Assembly (NCBI GenBank): GCA_019752975.1
Contig: JAIELM010000386.1
Span: 1 to 6,999, forward strand
Reading direction: 5' to 3'
Origin: Undibacterium sp.
Lineage (GTDB): Bacteria; Pseudomonadota; Gammaproteobacteria; Burkholderiales; Burkholderiaceae_D
DNA: 6,999 nucleotides
The notes below the pieces were generated by a model. It ran no database searches and had not been told where the DNA came from. It saw nothing but the letters and a program-made list of their open reading frames with translations. Of this stretch, positions 5,458 through 6,999 are shown piece after piece. Every line of letters begins with the position of its first letter. The first letter of the stretch is position 1. A program made the position numbers and the translations under genes.

Positions 5458-6999
5458 ATGCGTATTACCCAGTTTTTTAAGGGCTATATTGGCTTAATTG
5501 GCCTCTTAGTGTGGATCTCTGTGAGTCAGATTGCGAATGCGCAAAATAACTCTAGCACTAGTCCCGTCAACAATACAATAGAGTCAATTACCGCCAATCA
5601 ACAAGGTTCGAATGTTATTGTAAAAATTGTTTTTAAGAATCCTCTGACGAAAACACCTCCTGCTTTTTCTATCAATAGTCCAGCTCGCATTTCCTTGGAT
5701 TTTGCCAATACCAATAATGGTATAGGTAAAAGTGTGGTTGACATCGGCTTGGGTGAGTTGCGTAGTATTAATGTGGTTGAAGTCCCAGAGCGTTCGCGTC
5801 TAGTGTTTAATCTCAATCGTGCTCTAAATTATGCAACTTTCATTGAGGGCAATGCCCTAATCGTTACTGTCGATGGTAGTGGTGGTGTGGCAACCGCGGT
5901 CAATAGTGTGGGATTACCTGTCACACCAAAGCCTGTCGCTGGTGCTGCCAAGCAGAATTTACGTGACATTGACTTTAGACGTGGTTCGGCTGGGGAAGGT
6001 CGTGTCATTGTTGATCTTCCTAGTAACCAAGTGAGTGTGGATGTACGCTTGGTGGGGCAAAAAATTGTGGTTGATTTTTTTAATGTGGGATTGCCAGATA
6101 TTTTACGGCGCAAGCAGAACGTCACTGATTTTGGTACGCCAATTCAAACTGTGACTACTGATCGTCAGGGTAGTAATGTAACGATGAGTATTGAACCTAG
6201 CGGCTTATGGGAGCACAGTGTTTTTCAAACCGATACGCAATTGGTGATCGACGTAAAGCCGATAAAAGAAGATCCTAACAAGCTCACGCAAGGTACTCAG
6301 GGCTACAAAGGTGAGCGCTTTGGTATGAATTTTCAAAATATTGACGTCCGTGCCGTTTTACAAATGCTGGCCGATCAAGGCGGTGTCAATATTATTACTA
6401 GTGATTCCGTGAGCGGTGAGATTACCCTGCGCTTGATTAATACACCCTGGGATCAAGCGCTGGCCACGGTCATGAAGATCAAAGGTTTAGATATGCGTAA
6501 GGACGGTAATATCATTTTGGTTGGGCCTAAAGATGAGTTGCTCACGAAGGAAAAGTTAGAGTTGGAGCAAATGGCTGCAATTGCTGAATTAGAACCACTT
6601 AAGACGGAAGGTTTTCAACTTAAGTATCAAAAAGCGGATGTGTTCGCAACCCTGTTTAGTGTTGAGAAAAATCCAAAAAACGCTTTGTTGTCCAAGCGCG
6701 GTAGCGTAATGGCTGAGCCACGTACCAACCAGTTGTTTGTGACTGATACTGCAGCAAAGATAGAAGATATTCGAAAGTTAATACAGAAAACCGACGTCGC
6801 GACTAAGCAAGTCTTGATCGAAGCACGGGTGGTGGAAGCGGACAATAAATTTAGTAAAAATTTGGGGGTAAAGCTGGGCTTTGCCGATTTTCGAAATATG
6901 CGTGGCGGTGATGCCGGATTTCAGGTCTCGGGTAATCAACGCGTAGCGGTAACGGGAAATTATCTGGGTGTGGGTGAGCAAACTGGGCAAGCCAAAATA
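5458..6999 (+). CDS. pilQ: Type IV pilus secretin PilQ (3' end missing)
   Basis: PilQ is the multimeric outer-membrane channel through which the pilus passes. I read 514 codons without a stop to the right edge. Residues 1-28 form a Sec signal peptide (MRITQFF, hydrophobic core, cleavage expected after ANA28). Two AMIN domains that bind peptidoglycan follow (about 42-140 and 168-265), then an STN/N0 domain (about 285-360, GERFGMNFQNIDVRAVL to NIILVGP) and the N1 domain (from about 384, EGFQLKYQKADV, with VLIEARVVEA). The secretin beta-barrel should lie beyond the window. The ATG at 5458 has GAGGAG upstream and gives a normal signal peptide. A second in-frame ATG at 5404 overlaps the pilP stop and would add 18 residues. 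The gene continues the pilMNOP operon. Confidence 0.95.
   Translation, partial: MRITQFFKGYIGLIGLLVWISVSQIANAQNNSSTSPVNNTIESITANQQGSNVIVKIVFKNPLTKTPPAFSINSPARISLDFANTNNGIGKSVVDIGLGELRSINVVEVPERSRLVFNLNRALNYATFIEGNALIVTVDGSGGVATAVNSVGLPVTPKPVAGAAKQNLRDIDFRRGSAGEGRVIVDLPSNQVSVDVRLVGQKIVVDFFNVGLPDILRRKQNVTDFGTPIQTVTTDRQGSNVTMSIEPSGLWEHSVFQTDTQLVIDVKPIKEDPNKLTQGTQGYKGERFGMNFQNIDVRAVLQMLADQGGVNIITSDSVSGEITLRLINTPWDQALATVMKIKGLDMRKDGNIILVGPKDELLTKEKLELEQMAAIAELEPLKTEGFQLKYQKADVFATLFSVEKNPKNALLSKRGSVMAEPRTNQLFVTDTAAKIEDIRKLIQKTDVATKQVLIEARVVEADNKFSKNLGVKLGFADFRNMRGGDAGFQVSGNQRVAVTGNYLGVGEQTGQAKI

Noticed and set aside
1..6999. A new or mobile system in the window
   Set aside because: All long frames belong to the conserved ponA-pilMNOPQ locus. 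No transposase, integrase, tRNA, CRISPR array, attachment site or abrupt change in base composition was seen.

Overview
The window holds a conserved chromosomal locus of Gram-negative bacteria: a divergently transcribed class A penicillin-binding protein gene (ponA/mrcA, minus strand) next to the type IV pilus alignment and secretin operon pilM-pilN-pilO-pilP-pilQ (plus strand). The protein style (PilM starting near LDLSSFLGRK, PilO with YAELPI, lipoprotein PilP, PilQ with two AMIN domains) and the gene order suggest a betaproteobacterium, probably Burkholderiales. Base composition is fairly AT-rich for that group, as in some Oxalobacteraceae-like or freshwater lineages. The genus cannot be fixed from this sequence alone.

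Layout: bases 1-2146 (minus) encode all but the C-terminal end of PBP1A, which runs off the left edge. Bases 2147-2488 are a non-coding divergent control region with candidate promoters facing both ways and two short inverted repeats. Bases 2489-5407 carry complete pilM, pilN, pilO and pilP, tightly packed (1-nt overlap, 14-nt gap, 4-nt overlap). From 5458 (or in-frame from 5404) pilQ runs off the right edge, cut within or just after its N1 domain and before the secretin pore domain.

How they work together: PilM (cytoplasmic, actin-like) binds the N-terminal tail of PilN. PilN and PilO are paired bitopic inner-membrane proteins with periplasmic coiled coils and ferredoxin-like domains. PilP is an inner-membrane lipoprotein that links PilNO to the periplasmic N0 region of the secretin PilQ. 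Together they align the inner-membrane pilus motor with the outer-membrane pore for pilus extrusion, twitching and DNA uptake. PBP1A builds and cross-links peptidoglycan, the layer this assembly must cross; the pairing is an old conserved neighbourhood rather than proof of a joint pathway.

No new system was found; all long genes belong to known families. The points worth a second look are fine-scale: a TTG start for pilM with a strong Shine-Dalgarno, two in-frame candidate starts for pilQ each with its own Shine-Dalgarno, a 13-base motif repeated at the ends of pilN, pilO and pilP, an A9 run in the ponA N-terminal tail, and the divergent promoter region.
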